A stretch of 64,000 bases of DNA from Mycetohabitans rhizoxinica HKI 454 (GTDB lineage Bacteria; Pseudomonadota; Gammaproteobacteria; Burkholderiales; Burkholderiaceae): NCBI RefSeq assembly GCF_000198775.1, contig NC_014722.1, positions 1,452,845 to 1,516,844 on the forward strand, given 5' to 3'. The notes under the pieces are model-generated. The model was not told the origin of the DNA. It did no database searches and saw nothing but the letters and a program-made list of their open reading frames with translations. Below are positions 39,914-50,000 of this stretch, one piece after another. The translations under genes and the position numbers were made by a program. The stretch's first letter is position 1. Every line of letters begins with the position of its first letter.

Positions 39914-41017
39914 TTAGCTTGCCGCGTCCGCCGCGTGGTGTTGTTTGGGCGGCGCCGCGCCGCTATCGATGACTTTGAAGCGCGCGCGCCGCTGCGCGCG
40001 CGCGACCGCATGGTAGGCTTCTACGTACTGCTGCGCCATGCGGCGCGACGTGAAGCGTCGCTCGAAGCACGCTCGCACGCGTTCACGCGACAACGTGCCA
40101 AGGCGGTTGACTGCCGCGACCGCACTGATTTCGTCTTCTACGATAAAGCCAGACTGCGCCTCATCGATCACCTCGGATACCGAACCGCGGTTGAACGCGA
40201 TGACCGGCGTGCCGCAAGCCATCGCCTCGATCATCACCAGGCCGAACGGCTCGGGCCAGTCGATCGGAAACAGTAGCGCATGTGCACCGGACAGGAAGTG
40301 CGCTTTTTGCTCGTCAGCGATCTCGCCAATGAACTCGACGTGCGGCAGCGCCAGCAATGGCCGTATGTCGCGCTCGAAATACTGTTGGTCGGCCGCGTCG
40401 ACTTTGGCGGCGATGCGAATCTTCATGCCGCAGAGCCCGGCGATCCGGATCGCGATATCAACACGTTTTTCCGGCGATATCCGGCCAAGGAACGCCAGGT
40501 ACTGCGGTTGCACGGGCTGCGGCGTGTACAGCCTCTCGGGCAGACCATGGTAGACGGTCGTCAGCCACCTCGCCTGCGGCAGCGGCTCGCGCTGCGCGTC
40601 CGAAATCGAGACGACCGCCGCGCTCGAAAAGGTGTCAAAGATCGGCTGTTGCTCTGGCAGGTCCAGCCGCCCGTGCAGTGTAGTGATAAAGGGCGTGTCC
40701 TGGCGGCCGAACAGCGAGAACGAGTAGTAGTCCATGTGAAAATGCAGCACGTCGAATTCTCTCGCTTGCTGCCGCACCCGTTCCATCAACAGCATATGTG
40801 GAGCGATCCGGTCGCGAATGGCAGGATCGAGCCGCAGCGCCCGCGGCCAGACCGGTACGAGCTTGGCCCGGGTATTCGAGTCTGCGCTGGCGAACAGCGT
40901 CACATCGTGGCCGAGATCGACCAACGCTTCGGTGATATACGAAACGACACGCTCCGTGCCGCCATACAGCTTGGGCGGCACAGACTCGGTAAGTGGCGCG
41001 ATCTGGGCAATCCTCAT
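39914..41017 (-). CDS. Glycosyltransferase family 4
   Basis: A 367-residue GT-B-fold glycosyltransferase. The acceptor-side start is MRIAQIAPLTESVPPKLYGG, and the nucleotide-sugar site shows FLGRISPEKRVDIAI and the E-x7-E motif EPFGLVMIEAMACGTPVIA. Close family members in Burkholderia are annotated as generic GT4 enzymes. The ATG at 41017 has GGAGACAAGC upstream, whereas the longer open frame is not conserved-looking. It lies next to otsA on the same strand, but 280 bases separate them, so a shared function in trehalose or osmolyte metabolism is only a possibility. Confidence 0.82.
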   Translation of the reverse strand: MRIAQIAPLTESVPPKLYGGTERVVSYITEALVDLGHDVTLFASADSNTRAKLVPVWPRALRLDPAIRDRIAPHMLLMERVRQQAREFDVLHFHMDYYSFSLFGRQDTPFITTLHGRLDLPEQQPIFDTFSSAAVVSISDAQREPLPQARWLTTVYHGLPERLYTPQPVQPQYLAFLGRISPEKRVDIAIRIAGLCGMKIRIAAKVDAADQQYFERDIRPLLALPHVEFIGEIADEQKAHFLSGAHALLFPIDWPEPFGLVMIEAMACGTPVIAFNRGSVSEVIDEAQSGFIVEDEISAVAAVNRLGTLSRERVRACFERRFTSRRMAQQYVEAYHAVARAQRRARFKVIDSGAAPPKQHHAADAAS

Positions 41018-41300
41018 GCTTGTCTCCGATCTGAAAATCCCTGCGGTGATGCGGTTATTGGGCCTGCAACCGAGCGCGCCAGTATGACACACTGCAAGCC
41101 ACACTTTTGACTGCACGCGCACTTTTGCGCGATGTTTCACCACGCAGCCACCGCAGTACAGGCGCCTGCCGTGCTCGGCCCGGTGTCGTTGACAATCGAG
41201 CGCGACGCCCGCCCACGCCGCCGGATATTGCAAATTTTAGCGTTGGATATTGAGACTTCAGATCGCCGTTACACTCGCGAAACATCCGCGCGGTGGCCGG

Positions 41301-42701
41301 TCAATGCTGCCCCGGCACCGCGCGTGCGTGTCCGCGCAAATCGGCGATGAAGGTGTCGCGCCAGACGCCCAGGTCATTATCGCGCAGGTTCTGCATGTTG
41401 GTCTGGTAGCGCTCCTGTCGCTCCACCAGTGGCATCGCCAACGCGTGCTCAAGGGCTTCGGACATGCCGACGATATCGTGCGGGTTGATGATCAGCGCGC
41501 CGGGCAACTCCAGCGCTGCGCCAGCAAAGCGCGACAGGACCAGCACGCCAGGATCGTCCGGATTTTGGGCGGCAACATACTCCTTGGCCACCAGATTCAT
41601 TCCGTCACGCAGTGGCGTGACCAAGCCGATTTGTGACTCGCGAAATAGCGACATCAGCTTCCAACGGTCATAGCGCTGGTTCAAATATCGGATCGGCGTG
41701 TAGTCTAAGCCGGAAAACCGGCCGTTGATCCGGCCGGCCTCGTATTCGAGGTTCTGCCTAATTTCTTGATACGACTGGACGTCCGAGCGCGTGGGCGGCG
41801 CCACCTGAACGAGTGTAACGTTGCCGCGCCAGTGCGGCGCACGCTCCAGCAGTTGCTCAAATGCCCGGAAACGCTCGACGAGCCCCTTCGAGTAATCGAG
41901 CCGGTCCACGCTCATGATCAGCTTGCGCCCTTCCAAACTCTGCTTCAGTTCCAGCACGTGTTGCCGACTCTCGTGGCGACGCGCTTGCTCAGCGATGTCA
42001 TCGGGGAAAACCCCAATTGGGTAGGCAGCGCCGTGCAATACGCGCCCGTATGCCTCGATTCGACCGTTGTCCCACACTTTGCCATGCGCGTGCCGCTCGA
42101 CATAATCGGCGAAAGCACGCAGATCGACCGCGGTTTGGAAACCCACCACGTCATAGCTACACAATGCGCGCACCAGTTCGTCGTGCGGCGGGATGTTCAG
42201 CATAATCTGCGGCGATGGAAACGGGATATGCAGAAAAAAACCGATCCGGTTCTGCACACCCAGCTGGCGCAGCGCGTCGCCGAATGGGATCAAGTGATAA
42301 TCGTGGACCCAGATCACATCGTCAGGCCGCAGCAGAGGCAGTAGCTTTTGCGCAAGCCACCGGTTCACGCGCAGGTATCCTGCATAGTCCGTGCGGTCGT
42401 AGACGGCCAGGTCATTGCGATAGTGGAAAACCGGCCACAGCGTCGCATTCGAGAAACCGCGATAATACTGGTCATAGTCCTTGCGCGTCAGCCCGACGGT
42501 CGCGAACGTGACCTTGCCATCCTCCACGAGCGTGGGCACGGCGTTTGCCCCCGTTTCGCCGACTATGTCGCCACTCCAACCGAACCAGACCCCTCCCGCA
42601 TCCTTTAGCGCGCCGAACACGCCAACGGCGAGTCCACCAGCGGATCCCTTGCTCTCAGTGGGGGTTGCGACGCGGTTCGACACTACGACCAGCCGGCTCA
42701 T
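41301..42701 (-). CDS. otsA: Trehalose-6-phosphate synthase OtsA
   Basis: A 466-residue GT20 enzyme that joins UDP-glucose and glucose-6-phosphate to trehalose-6-phosphate. MSRLVVVSNRVATP, GSAGGLAVGV, WVHDYHLIPFG, FFLHIPFPSP, VDRLDYSKGLVERF and LRDGMNLVAKEYVAAQ are the family motifs. No otsB phosphatase is in the window. Trehalose protects against osmotic stress and fits with the neighbouring MscS channel. The next gene upstream (mscS) is 80 bases away on the same strand. Confidence 0.93.
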   Translation of the reverse strand: MSRLVVVSNRVATPTESKGSAGGLAVGVFGALKDAGGVWFGWSGDIVGETGANAVPTLVEDGKVTFATVGLTRKDYDQYYRGFSNATLWPVFHYRNDLAVYDRTDYAGYLRVNRWLAQKLLPLLRPDDVIWVHDYHLIPFGDALRQLGVQNRIGFFLHIPFPSPQIMLNIPPHDELVRALCSYDVVGFQTAVDLRAFADYVERHAHGKVWDNGRIEAYGRVLHGAAYPIGVFPDDIAEQARRHESRQHVLELKQSLEGRKLIMSVDRLDYSKGLVERFRAFEQLLERAPHWRGNVTLVQVAPPTRSDVQSYQEIRQNLEYEAGRINGRFSGLDYTPIRYLNQRYDRWKLMSLFRESQIGLVTPLRDGMNLVAKEYVAAQNPDDPGVLVLSRFAGAALELPGALIINPHDIVGMSEALEHALAMPLVERQERYQTNMQNLRDNDLGVWRDTFIADLRGHARAVPGQH

Positions 42702-42781
42702 TCGCTTGTTCTCCGTCAGGTTCTGAATGGGACATGTCGGTTATGACCAACGACGCGCCGCTGCGGTTCACTGAATGCGCG

Positions 42782-43966
42782 TCAACCGTCGCGACGCATC
42801 GCCACCGGGTCAGCCTCCGTATGGGCGACGGTCTTGGACGCCTCCGGTGGCGTGGCCTCGCGCATCGGCTGCGGCTCGGCCTGCAGTGCACGTTCACGCT
42901 CAGTGGACAGGTCCGCCCGCATCTTCGGCAGGCATTCCGGATAGTAGCGCTGGATAAACGCAATCAATCCTTCTCGCACGCGACAACGCAAATCCCAATT
43001 CAAGCCCGAATCACTCGAGCTGACCAGTACCCGCAATTGCATCGCGTGATCGGTTGCGTCGGTGACTTGCAATACTTGGACGCGCCCATCCCATTCCGGC
43101 GCATTGTTGACGATACGTGACAGTTCCTCGCGCAACGGCGGCAATGGCATCTTATAGTCGACAAACAAGAATACCGTGCCGATGATTTGCGAACTGTTGC
43201 GAGTCCAGTTTGTGAACGGATTTTCGATCAACCACTGCAGCGGCACGATCAGCCGCCGCTGATCCCAGATTCGAATGGCAACGTAGGTGCCGGTGATCTC
43301 CTCGATCCGCCCCCACTCGCCTTGGATCACCACTACGTCGTCGAGCCGAATCGGCTGGGACAGGGCAATCTGCAACCCAGCGATCATATTAGCCAGCACC
43401 GGGCGCGCCGCGATACCGGCAACCAGACCGGCGACGCCCGCCGACGCGAGCAGGCTCGTGCCGACCTGCCGGACATTGGGAAACATCATCAGCATCGACG
43501 CGATGCCGAGCATCACGATCAACGTCATCACTGACCGGGCGAGCACGCGCGTCTGCGTGTGGATGCGTCGCGCATGCAAGTTGTCGGCCGTGTCCAGCGG
43601 GTTCGCGGCGACGATTGCATCGCCCACGCCGGCAACCGAACGTACGGCCAACAGCGTCAGCATGCCGATCAACGTCAGGCCACCAACGTCGCGCGCAACG
43701 CGGATCAACGCCAACTCGTCCGGCGCCTCGTGCAGCACCAGTTCAATAGCCAGCATCGCCAGCGCGTAAAGCGATGGCCACTCGATCGCCCCTATCACGA
43801 CAGCCAGGATCGGATACGGGCGCGTCACGCGGCGCATGATCCGGGCGCCGACCCAGTGCACCGCGCGCACGCACGCCACCGTGATTGCGGCAACGACGAT
43901 CAGGCCGGTCCACGAATGCAGCGGCGCAGCAGCAATGTTGCTGATCAGTTCAATCCAGTTCACCAA
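42782..43966 (-). CDS. MscS family mechanosensitive ion channel protein
   Basis: A 394-residue membrane protein with about four N-terminal membrane segments and then the MscS pore helix and beta domain (LLASAGVAGLVAGIAARPVL, GLQIALSQPIRLDDVVVIQG, WGRIEEITGTYVAIRIWDQR). The channel releases solutes on osmotic downshock. The C-terminal tail is charged. It is close to otsA, so osmotic adaptation genes are grouped here. Confidence 0.87.
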   Translation of the reverse strand: MVNWIELISNIAAAPLHSWTGLIVVAAITVACVRAVHWVGARIMRRVTRPYPILAVVIGAIEWPSLYALAMLAIELVLHEAPDELALIRVARDVGGLTLIGMLTLLAVRSVAGVGDAIVAANPLDTADNLHARRIHTQTRVLARSVMTLIVMLGIASMLMMFPNVRQVGTSLLASAGVAGLVAGIAARPVLANMIAGLQIALSQPIRLDDVVVIQGEWGRIEEITGTYVAIRIWDQRRLIVPLQWLIENPFTNWTRNSSQIIGTVFLFVDYKMPLPPLREELSRIVNNAPEWDGRVQVLQVTDATDHAMQLRVLVSSSDSGLNWDLRCRVREGLIAFIQRYYPECLPKMRADLSTERERALQAEPQPMREATPPEASKTVAHTEADPVAMRRDG

Positions 43967-43973
43967 CGCTCCA

Positions 43974-44339
43974 TCACTTGTCTGTCGAGCATGGATAGCT
44001 CTTGCCCAGCCCCAGTGCGACGACTGTACTGGCGTTGTAGTCCTTTGCGTTTGGCGTATTTGCCAAATACTTGCGTACCGCGTCGGTCAACTCCGCCGCT
44101 TTCACGTTGTCGGGTAAGCAAAAGTACTGCCCCACACGCGGCCCTGTCGTGCCGCCGATGGCTTCGATCGTGTTGAACACACCATCCGCCGCACCTTCGA
44201 TGTAGGCTTCGCACGACACGCGCGATTTCACATCGGTGCGCTGGCACAGACGGTCCAGGTCCGCGCCGGTGAACGCGTAAGCACTCATCGGCACACTGAT
44301 CGCCAACATTGCGATGGCGCGGAGCAATGTCCTTAGCAT
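43974..44339 (-). CDS. Rap1a/Tai-like periplasmic protein
   Basis: A 121-residue exported protein. A Sec signal peptide (LRAIAMLAISVPMSAYAF) is followed by GADLDRLCQ, SRVSCEAYIEGAADGVF, YFCLPDNVKAAELTDAVRKY and a final SYPC. The four Cys and this pattern fit the Rap1a/Tai family, named after T6SS immunity proteins, though most members have no known partner. No T6SS effector gene is adjacent, so an immunity role is not claimed. The stop is eight bases before mscS, so the two may be co-transcribed. Confidence 0.65.
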   Translation of the reverse strand: MLRTLLRAIAMLAISVPMSAYAFTGADLDRLCQRTDVKSRVSCEAYIEGAADGVFNTIEAIGGTTGPRVGQYFCLPDNVKAAELTDAVRKYLANTPNAKDYNASTVVALGLGKSYPCSTDK

Positions 44340-44368
44340 GGTGTTCCTTATGTTGTGGTCGACAAGAT

Positions 44369-44398
44369 CCGGCCCGGCACACCGCCGTGCCGGGCCGG
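44369..44398. terminator. Strong GC hairpin between the ankyrin and Rap1a-like genes
   Basis: CCGGCCCGGCAC (44369-44380) pairs perfectly over 12 bases with GTGCCGGGCCGG (44387-44398). It lies two bases past the ankyrin gene stop on the minus strand. There is no T-tract in that direction; GTTATTTT follows on the plus side. It could terminate, attenuate or stabilise the ankyrin message. Confidence 0.55.
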
Positions 44399-44399
44399 G

Positions 44400-45218
44400 T
44401 TATTTTGCACTGCCTGCGCTACCTGCATTGCTGCCGGCCGTGGCAGGCGGGCGTGAATCCTTTTGCCTTTGTTGCGCCTGTATCTTCTCCAGTCGCGCGG
44501 CCAGACCATCCGCGATGTCTTTCTGATTGTATTGTTTCGCGAAATCGATCGCGGTCAATCCCAACTGGTTCTTCAGTGTCAGGTCGGCGCCATCGTCGAG
44601 CAGCAGCTTCACGGTCGTGATATGGCCGCCGCGCGCGGCCATCATCAGCGGCGTGGTGCCATTCGGCGACGCGGCATCGATGTACGCAAAATGATCAATC
44701 AGCAGCTTGACGACCTCATCCTGGCCAGTCGTCGCCGCGTAATGCAGCGGTGTCCAGCCGGATTTGTTGACTTCGGCCCCCTTCTCGATCAGATGCTTGA
44801 CCAGCCCGGTCTCGCCGTTGAGTGCGGCCAACATCATCGCGTTCTCACCGGCACGATCCAGTTTCTCCAGGTCGGTCTTCGGTTGGTCCGCCAACAGCGC
44901 GGCGACCTTTCCGGACTTTTCCCGCGCGGCGAGCACCAACATCGGCATGCCGCCGGCATCGACCAAGTTCGGATCGACTCCGGCGGCGAGCAGCTTGCGC
45001 ACCGCCTCAACATCGTCGAACTTCACCGCCTTGATCATCGTATCGGCCGGGCCTGCTTGCGCCGTTGACGAGATCGTGGCCCCTATCACCATTGTCAACA
45101 CGCACGCGAGCCATGCTCCGGCCAGCCGGCGCGATGAACGATAGCGCGATACCCGAGCGGCAGCAAACGACGAGCGAATAACATCGGAGAACCCAGCGAA
45201 ATTATTCATACATGACAC
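44400..45218 (-). CDS. Exported ankyrin-repeat protein
   Basis: A 272-residue protein. After a basic N-terminus there is a hydrophobic signal segment (LAGAWLACVLTMVIGATI) and a likely cleavage at STAQA-GP. About five ankyrin repeats follow (GWTPLHYAATTGQDEVVKLL, GTTPLMMAARGGHITTVKLL and others), then a Gln/Ser/Ala-rich tail. Ankyrin repeats bind proteins; the signal points to the periplasm. Several near starts are possible (45218 or nine bases further in). Orthologues are common in free-living Burkholderia, so I do not take it as a host-directed effector. Confidence 0.78.
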   Translation of the reverse strand: MSCMNNFAGFSDVIRSSFAAARVSRYRSSRRLAGAWLACVLTMVIGATISSTAQAGPADTMIKAVKFDDVEAVRKLLAAGVDPNLVDAGGMPMLVLAAREKSGKVAALLADQPKTDLEKLDRAGENAMMLAALNGETGLVKHLIEKGAEVNKSGWTPLHYAATTGQDEVVKLLIDHFAYIDAASPNGTTPLMMAARGGHITTVKLLLDDGADLTLKNQLGLTAIDFAKQYNQKDIADGLAARLEKIQAQQRQKDSRPPATAGSNAGSAGSAK

Positions 45219-45260
45219 TAGTTTATTTGCTTAATCTGTTGATTATAAATAATTTATACC

Positions 45261-46043
45261 TCAAGATTCTGCGCCGCGAAACAGACGAAAGAAGTTGGTC
45301 GACGTCGCCGCACCAAGTTGCTCTGCGTCGATGCCGCGGAGCTGCGCGATGAAACGTCCGACATGGCTGACGTACGCAGGTTCATTTGGCTTGCCCCGGT
45401 ACGGCACAGGCGCTAGGTAAGGTGAGTCTGTTTCGATCAGCAAGCGTTCGAGCGGCAGTTTGCGAGCAACTTCCTGGATTTGCGTTGCGTTCTTGAATGT
45501 CACAATGCCCGACAGCGAAATGAAAAAATTCTGCTCGAGCGCCGCCTGCGCAATATCCCACGTTTCGGTGAAGCAATGCATCACGCCGCCGACAGCAGCA
45601 GCGCCCTCTTCCTGCATGATCCGCAGCGTATCCTGTGCGGCGGCGCGCGTGTGGACGATCAATGGCTTACCGGCAGCGCGCGCGGCCTGGATGTGCGTGC
45701 GAAACCGTTGCCGCTGCCATGCCATGTCGTCCAGCGTGCGGCCTTCGAGCCGGTAGTAATCCAACCCGGTTTCGCCAATCGCGACAACCTTCGGATCCTG
45801 CGCGAGCGAGACTAATTCGGTAACGTCCGGCTCGCGCGCGTGCTCGTGATCCGGATGCACGCCCACTGACGCGAAGATATGCGGATGCGCATGGGCGATC
45901 GCCAGCACGGACGGAAACGTCTCGAGATCGACGCTGACACACAGTGCATGGGTCACCGCATTGACGCGCATCTTTTCAAGCACGTCCGGCAGGCGCTGGG
46001 CCATTTCGTCGAAGTTGATGTGGCAATGTGAATCGATAAACAT
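45261..46043 (-). CDS. TatD family metal-dependent hydrolase (YcfH-like)
   Basis: A 260-residue TIM-barrel hydrolase of the TatD DNase family. Metal ligands are visible in MFIDSHCHIN, IGETGLDYYR, LIVHTRAA, VMHCFTET and LIETDSPYLAP. It lies downstream of holB and tmk on the same strand, the common Burkholderiaceae order. Start ATG 46043 follows a short gap after the GNAT remnant. Confidence 0.9.
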   Translation of the reverse strand: MFIDSHCHINFDEMAQRLPDVLEKMRVNAVTHALCVSVDLETFPSVLAIAHAHPHIFASVGVHPDHEHAREPDVTELVSLAQDPKVVAIGETGLDYYRLEGRTLDDMAWQRQRFRTHIQAARAAGKPLIVHTRAAAQDTLRIMQEEGAAAVGGVMHCFTETWDIAQAALEQNFFISLSGIVTFKNATQIQEVARKLPLERLLIETDSPYLAPVPYRGKPNEPAYVSHVGRFIAQLRGIDAEQLGAATSTNFFRLFRGAES

Positions 46044-46073
46044 CGGTACCCCGCGTCGCCGCCGCGCGGCGCG

Positions 46074-46313
46074 CTATTGAAACTGACTGTACGCGCCAGC
46101 GGTAAGCCGGCGCCCGACGATGACGCCGTCGCGCTCCAAGACCCACAGCGGGCGCCAGTCCGAAGCATGTACGTCGAACCAGTCGTGCCGGCTGTCGATA
46201 CTGACGGGCTCTAGGTCAGCAGTCACCTGCCTAAATGAAATCGCCGAATTATAAATCGCGACGATCGCCGGCAGATCGGCGCGTGTCGCGACGTGATAGG
46301 GCGCTTGCGTCAT
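46074..46313 (-). pseudogene. GNAT acetyltransferase, N-terminal fragment
   Basis: The 79-codon frame reads [52 protein letters not shown] and then [12 protein letters not shown] before a stop. The first 65 residues match the start of phosphinothricin-type GNAT acetyltransferases of about 170 residues. The acetyl-CoA-binding half (R/Q-x-x-G-x-G/A) is missing, probably by deletion up to the tatD leader. Its ATG overlaps the end of holB by four bases. Confidence 0.65.
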
Positions 46314-47383
46314 GAGTTGCTCCCGAACAGGCTTCGATAATGGATAAACAGCTCCTCGAAAACCAATCGGCCATTCAGCGGATGCTGCTCTACGGCCCGT
46401 TGTTGCGTAATCCGCTTCAGACACTGGGCGACCTGCAAAGGCGTGGCACCTCGTGCCACATGCTCGAGCGCGTTACGGTGCGCTGGGAAGTAGCGTGGCT
46501 CGCCGCTCGTTTGCATGGTCAGCACGTCATAGAGCCAGCGTTGCAGCCAGCCGAGCACTGACGGCACCGGCACCTTTTGCAGGGCTTCGCCGCAGGCGAA
46601 TGCGTCGCACGCCGGGCCGGCCGCAAGTTGCTCGAGCGTGAAGCGCTTGAGCGGTGCATGCTCGTCGCGGGCAACGGCCAGCGCGGCCAATGGTGCGCCG
46701 CCGGCTTCCGCGAGCGCCCCCACCGGATCGTCAATGGACTGGCCACGGAGCCAGTCCGAGGCACTCGCCGCGTCGGGCGTCGCCAGCGGCCATTGCCTGC
46801 AGCGGCTCACGATGGTCGGCAGTAAACGCTCCACGTTCGCGCTCACAAGCAGGAACACCACGCCGGACGGCGGCTCCTCCAGCGTCTTGAGCAGTGCGTT
46901 GGCTGCCGCCACGTTCAGTGCCTCGGCTGGGAACAGTACCACCACGCGCCGGCCACCGCGGTGTGAGCCAATACTGCAGAAATCGAGTAGCGCCCTGACC
47001 TGCTCGATCCTAATCTCCTTGCTTGGCGCCTTAGATTTCTTGCCGCTCGCGCTTGCGCCACCGTCGTCGCCTGTGCGCTCACCGTTGGCATTCTTGCCGG
47101 TATCGCTGTCCGCTTGCAGCGGCGTGGCCTCGGCGGCGAGAGCCTCGGGGCAGACGAGCCTGAAATCCGGGTGGTTGCGTTGCAGGAACCAGGTGCATGC
47201 GGCGCACTGCCCGCACGCGCTGGCGTCATCACGAGGCTGTTCGCACAATAAGCTCTGCGCGAGTTCTCGAGCGAAGTCCACCTTGCCGATGCCGGCCTGC
47301 CCGTACAGCAATAGCGCGTGAGGCCAATGTTCGCGCAGGGCCTGGATCCGCGTCCAGTCGTCGTATTGCCATGGATACGGCAT
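46310..47383 (-). CDS. holB: DNA polymerase III subunit delta'
   Basis: A 357-residue clamp-loader subunit. [17 protein letters not shown] is the P-loop region, degenerate as usual in delta'; the zinc site is formed by CEQ and CGQCAAC; the SRC motif is [10 protein letters not shown] charged insert ([20 protein letters not shown]) lies before [12 protein letters not shown]. Ten bases separate it from tmk upstream, so the two are one operon. Confidence 0.88.
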   Translation of the reverse strand: MPYPWQYDDWTRIQALREHWPHALLLYGQAGIGKVDFARELAQSLLCEQPRDDASACGQCAACTWFLQRNHPDFRLVCPEALAAEATPLQADSDTGKNANGERTGDDGGASASGKKSKAPSKEIRIEQVRALLDFCSIGSHRGGRRVVVLFPAEALNVAAANALLKTLEEPPSGVVFLLVSANVERLLPTIVSRCRQWPLATPDAASASDWLRGQSIDDPVGALAEAGGAPLAALAVARDEHAPLKRFTLEQLAAGPACDAFACGEALQKVPVPSVLGWLQRWLYDVLTMQTSGEPRYFPAHRNALEHVARGATPLQVAQCLKRITQQRAVEQHPLNGRLVFEELFIHYRSLFGSNS

Positions 47384-47393
47384 TTTTTATCGA

Positions 47394-48050
47394 TTAAAGG
47401 GTGAGGAGAATGGCTTCGAGCTGTTCGCGCACTTCGGCGATCGAGCATGTTGCATCGACGATCGCAAATCGCGCCGGGGCCTGCGCGGTGCGGCGCAGGT
47501 ATTCGGCACGGGTGCGCGCGAAGAACGCGTCTGACTCGCTCTCGAACTTATCAGGTGCGCGAGCCCCGCCACGCCTTGCACTGGCAGTTTCGGTCGGCAC
47601 GTCGAACAGCACGGTGCGATCCGGTTGCAGCCCTGCCTGCACCCATTGCTCGAGTACCTGCAATTTGTCGATCGACAAGCCGCGCCCGCCGCCCTGGTAG
47701 GCGAATGTCGCATCCGTGAAGCGATCAGACAGCACCCAGTCGCCGCGGGCAAGCGTCGGCTCGATCACCGCGGCGATATGCTCGCGACGCGCCGCGAACA
47801 TCAGCAATGCCTCCGTTTCCAGATGCATCGGCTGGCGCAGCAGGATGTCCCGCAGCGCCTCGCCCAGCGGCGTGCCACCCGGCTCGCGCGTGACGATGAC
47901 ACTGGCGCCCTGCCGTGCGGCACGCTCGGACAGCCGGTCGCAAAACCACGTCAGGTGAGTTGTCTTGCCAGCGCCGTCGATCCCTTCGAACGTGATGAAC
48001 TTGCCGCGCGGCCGGGGCCCGTTTTGGCGACTGGTTGTAATATCCATCAT
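47394..48050 (-). CDS. tmk: Thymidylate kinase
   Basis: A 218-residue dTMP kinase. [15 protein letters not shown] is the P-loop, [20 protein letters not shown] the DR(Y/F)-type motif, and [10 protein letters not shown] the family segment. Two adjacent ATG codons (48050 and 48047) can start it; both follow the mltG stop at 48052 by one or a few bases, so it is coupled to mltG. Confidence 0.92.
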   Translation of the reverse strand: MMDITTSRQNGPRPRGKFITFEGIDGAGKTTHLTWFCDRLSERAARQGASVIVTREPGGTPLGEALRDILLRQPMHLETEALLMFAARREHIAAVIEPTLARGDWVLSDRFTDATFAYQGGGRGLSIDKLQVLEQWVQAGLQPDRTVLFDVPTETASARRGGARAPDKFESESDAFFARTRAEYLRRTAQAPARFAIVDATCSIAEVREQLEAILLTL

Positions 48051-48051
48051 G

Positions 48052-49140
48052 TCACTGGCCCCTGATGTACTTGTCGACGGCCTTGTTGTGATCGCCGAGA
48101 TTGTCGGAAAAATGACTACTGCCGTCGCCGCGCGCGACGAAGTACAACGCGCTGCTGACAGCCGGGTGCAGCGCGGCTTCCAGCGACGCGTTGCCAGGCA
48201 GCGCGATTGGCGTGGGCGGAAGCCCGCCGCGCATATAGGTATTGTACGGGGTGTCAGTCTGCAAGTCCTGCTTGCGCAACCGGCCAGCGTACGATGTGCC
48301 AAGCCCGTAGATCACGGTCGGATCGGTTTGCAATGGCATCGACAGACGCAACCGGTTGACAAATACCGCAGCCACCAGCGGCCGGTCTTGTGCGAGGCCA
48401 GTCTCCTTCTCGACGATCGAGGCCATTTTCAGCGCATCGTAGGGTGTCGCATAGGGCAGCCCTAGCGCGCGCCCCTCCCATGCCTGCTGCACCCGTAGAT
48501 GCATCAACCGGTATGCGCGGCGGTAAATGTCCAGGTCGCTGGTGTTCTTGTCGAACAGGTACGTATCTGGGAAGAACAGGCCCTCAGGCTCTTGCGCAGG
48601 CGCACCTTGCAGCGCCGGCATGTGGCGAGCGGGCGGCGATGCTGGCGGCGTGCCCGCCGCGTGTGGGTCGGTGGGTGCGACGTCGGCCAAGATCGCGCGC
48701 ATCAATTGCGCGTCGCTGAGCGCAGCGGAATCATGGCGCAACGCCGGGTGCGCGTTAATCTCGTCGCGCATGCGGCGAAACGTCCAGCCCTCGATGATCG
48801 TGACGACGTACTGGTTCACGTCGCCGCGCGCCACCTTCTGCAATACGCCGTATGGCGTGACCCCGGCCGAAAACGCGTAATTGCCGGACTTCAATTGTGA
48901 GGACAGGCCCAGCACACGGGCCATCAGCACGAACAAGCGCGGCTCGATGGGCACGCCATCGCGGCGTAATTGGACGGCGACGCTGCGCAGGCTGCTGCGC
49001 GGCTTGATCGTGACATCGAGCGGCGAAGGCGTGATCTGAAGAGGTGTGCGAGCCCAATACCAAACGGCGCCACACGCCGCGACGACGGCGACTGTCGCGG
49101 CGGCCGCCGTGGCGAACAACACTTTCTTAAACAGGGACAT
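48052..49140 (-). CDS. mltG: Endolytic transglycosylase MltG (YceG-like)
   Basis: A 362-residue inner-membrane lytic transglycosylase that cuts nascent peptidoglycan strands. It has one N-terminal membrane anchor ([20 protein letters not shown]) and the YceG domain with [12 protein letters not shown] and the catalytic glutamate in [11 protein letters not shown] low-complexity insert ([15 protein letters not shown]) precedes the catalytic region. ATG 49140 fits the family start. In related Burkholderia it lies next to a divergent ygfZ (knowledge of the group); here 7.5 kb of foreign DNA separates them. Confidence 0.9.
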   Translation of the reverse strand: MSLFKKVLFATAAAATVAVVAACGAVWYWARTPLQITPSPLDVTIKPRSSLRSVAVQLRRDGVPIEPRLFVLMARVLGLSSQLKSGNYAFSAGVTPYGVLQKVARGDVNQYVVTIIEGWTFRRMRDEINAHPALRHDSAALSDAQLMRAILADVAPTDPHAAGTPPASPPARHMPALQGAPAQEPEGLFFPDTYLFDKNTSDLDIYRRAYRLMHLRVQQAWEGRALGLPYATPYDALKMASIVEKETGLAQDRPLVAAVFVNRLRLSMPLQTDPTVIYGLGTSYAGRLRKQDLQTDTPYNTYMRGGLPPTPIALPGNASLEAALHPAVSSALYFVARGDGSSHFSDNLGDHNKAVDKYIRGQ

Positions 49141-50000
49141 GTGAAACAGGGCTGAACAAGACTCAATATAACACAATGAAGCTATTAAGCCGTATCCCGC
49201 GACGGTAGGTGGATTCGGCGGCTATGTTTGTGTTTGTACCTTTGGCGCGCCTACTATGAACACGTAAACTATGGATTGGTACACGGCAGTCCCTCATCTA
49301 TGGCACAGGGTTTCAACGACGCACCAGTCGCTCCTTCCACTTCATCGATTTTACCGCCTTAAGTCCAGTACGAATTACCAAGATCGATTGAGTGCCTTAT
49401 CGCAGGAAAGCACACAGTCTATACCATGCATTTTGCATAAATTCCATAATCTGCGAATCCCAACAATCTGCAGATCTGCTAGACATACAAGCATTGGCCA
49501 GGCGGCATGAGGCGAAGACTCACAGGTCAGCCCTCAGTGTATGCACTGTTCATAGTGGCTTTACGGACCGCAATTTTGTCCCAGAAGTCGATTAAACCCA
49601 ATGTTTCGCCACATCAAAGTCATTAAATATAGAATACTCGTTCCGACAGTTTCAGCGAAAAGCGCTGGTCTCGTAGTCCTCGACAAAGGACAACAGAATT
49701 TCTAACTGTTTACCTTCTAGGGTGTTGGATGCAGAATCAACTTACCAGCGCGGCAATAGCTTTCAGCACTTCACTGTAATCTTGTTCAGTGTGAATCGGA
49801 CGAATTTCTATCTTGTTAATCCAATTCCACCGTTGCGACAAAAAATGCGACGCGCTGACGATCATAGACCGTCATACATGCTCGCAGTGCGCGAAACACT
49901 ACATCGCTTCGCGCCTGGAGACAGCATATAACGATTTCTACATTATAAAAATTCGCTACAGATCAACGTTTACCATGAACAACGGACCAGCAAGTGAGCC
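49141..50000. other. AT-richer non-coding left edge of the effector island
   Basis: About 860 bases without a supported gene. Base composition drops compared with mltG. CTATGGCACAGGG near 49297 resembles CTATGGCACAAGG near 56485 at the other edge of the island. A frame starting at ATG 49976 (MNNGPASEP) could be an alternative start for the following gene, but it is soon out of frame. Confidence 0.4.

Noticed and set aside
44400..45218. Ankyrin-repeat protein as a host-directed effector
   Set aside because: It has a Sec-type signal sequence and lies among core genes; a periplasmic role is more likely.
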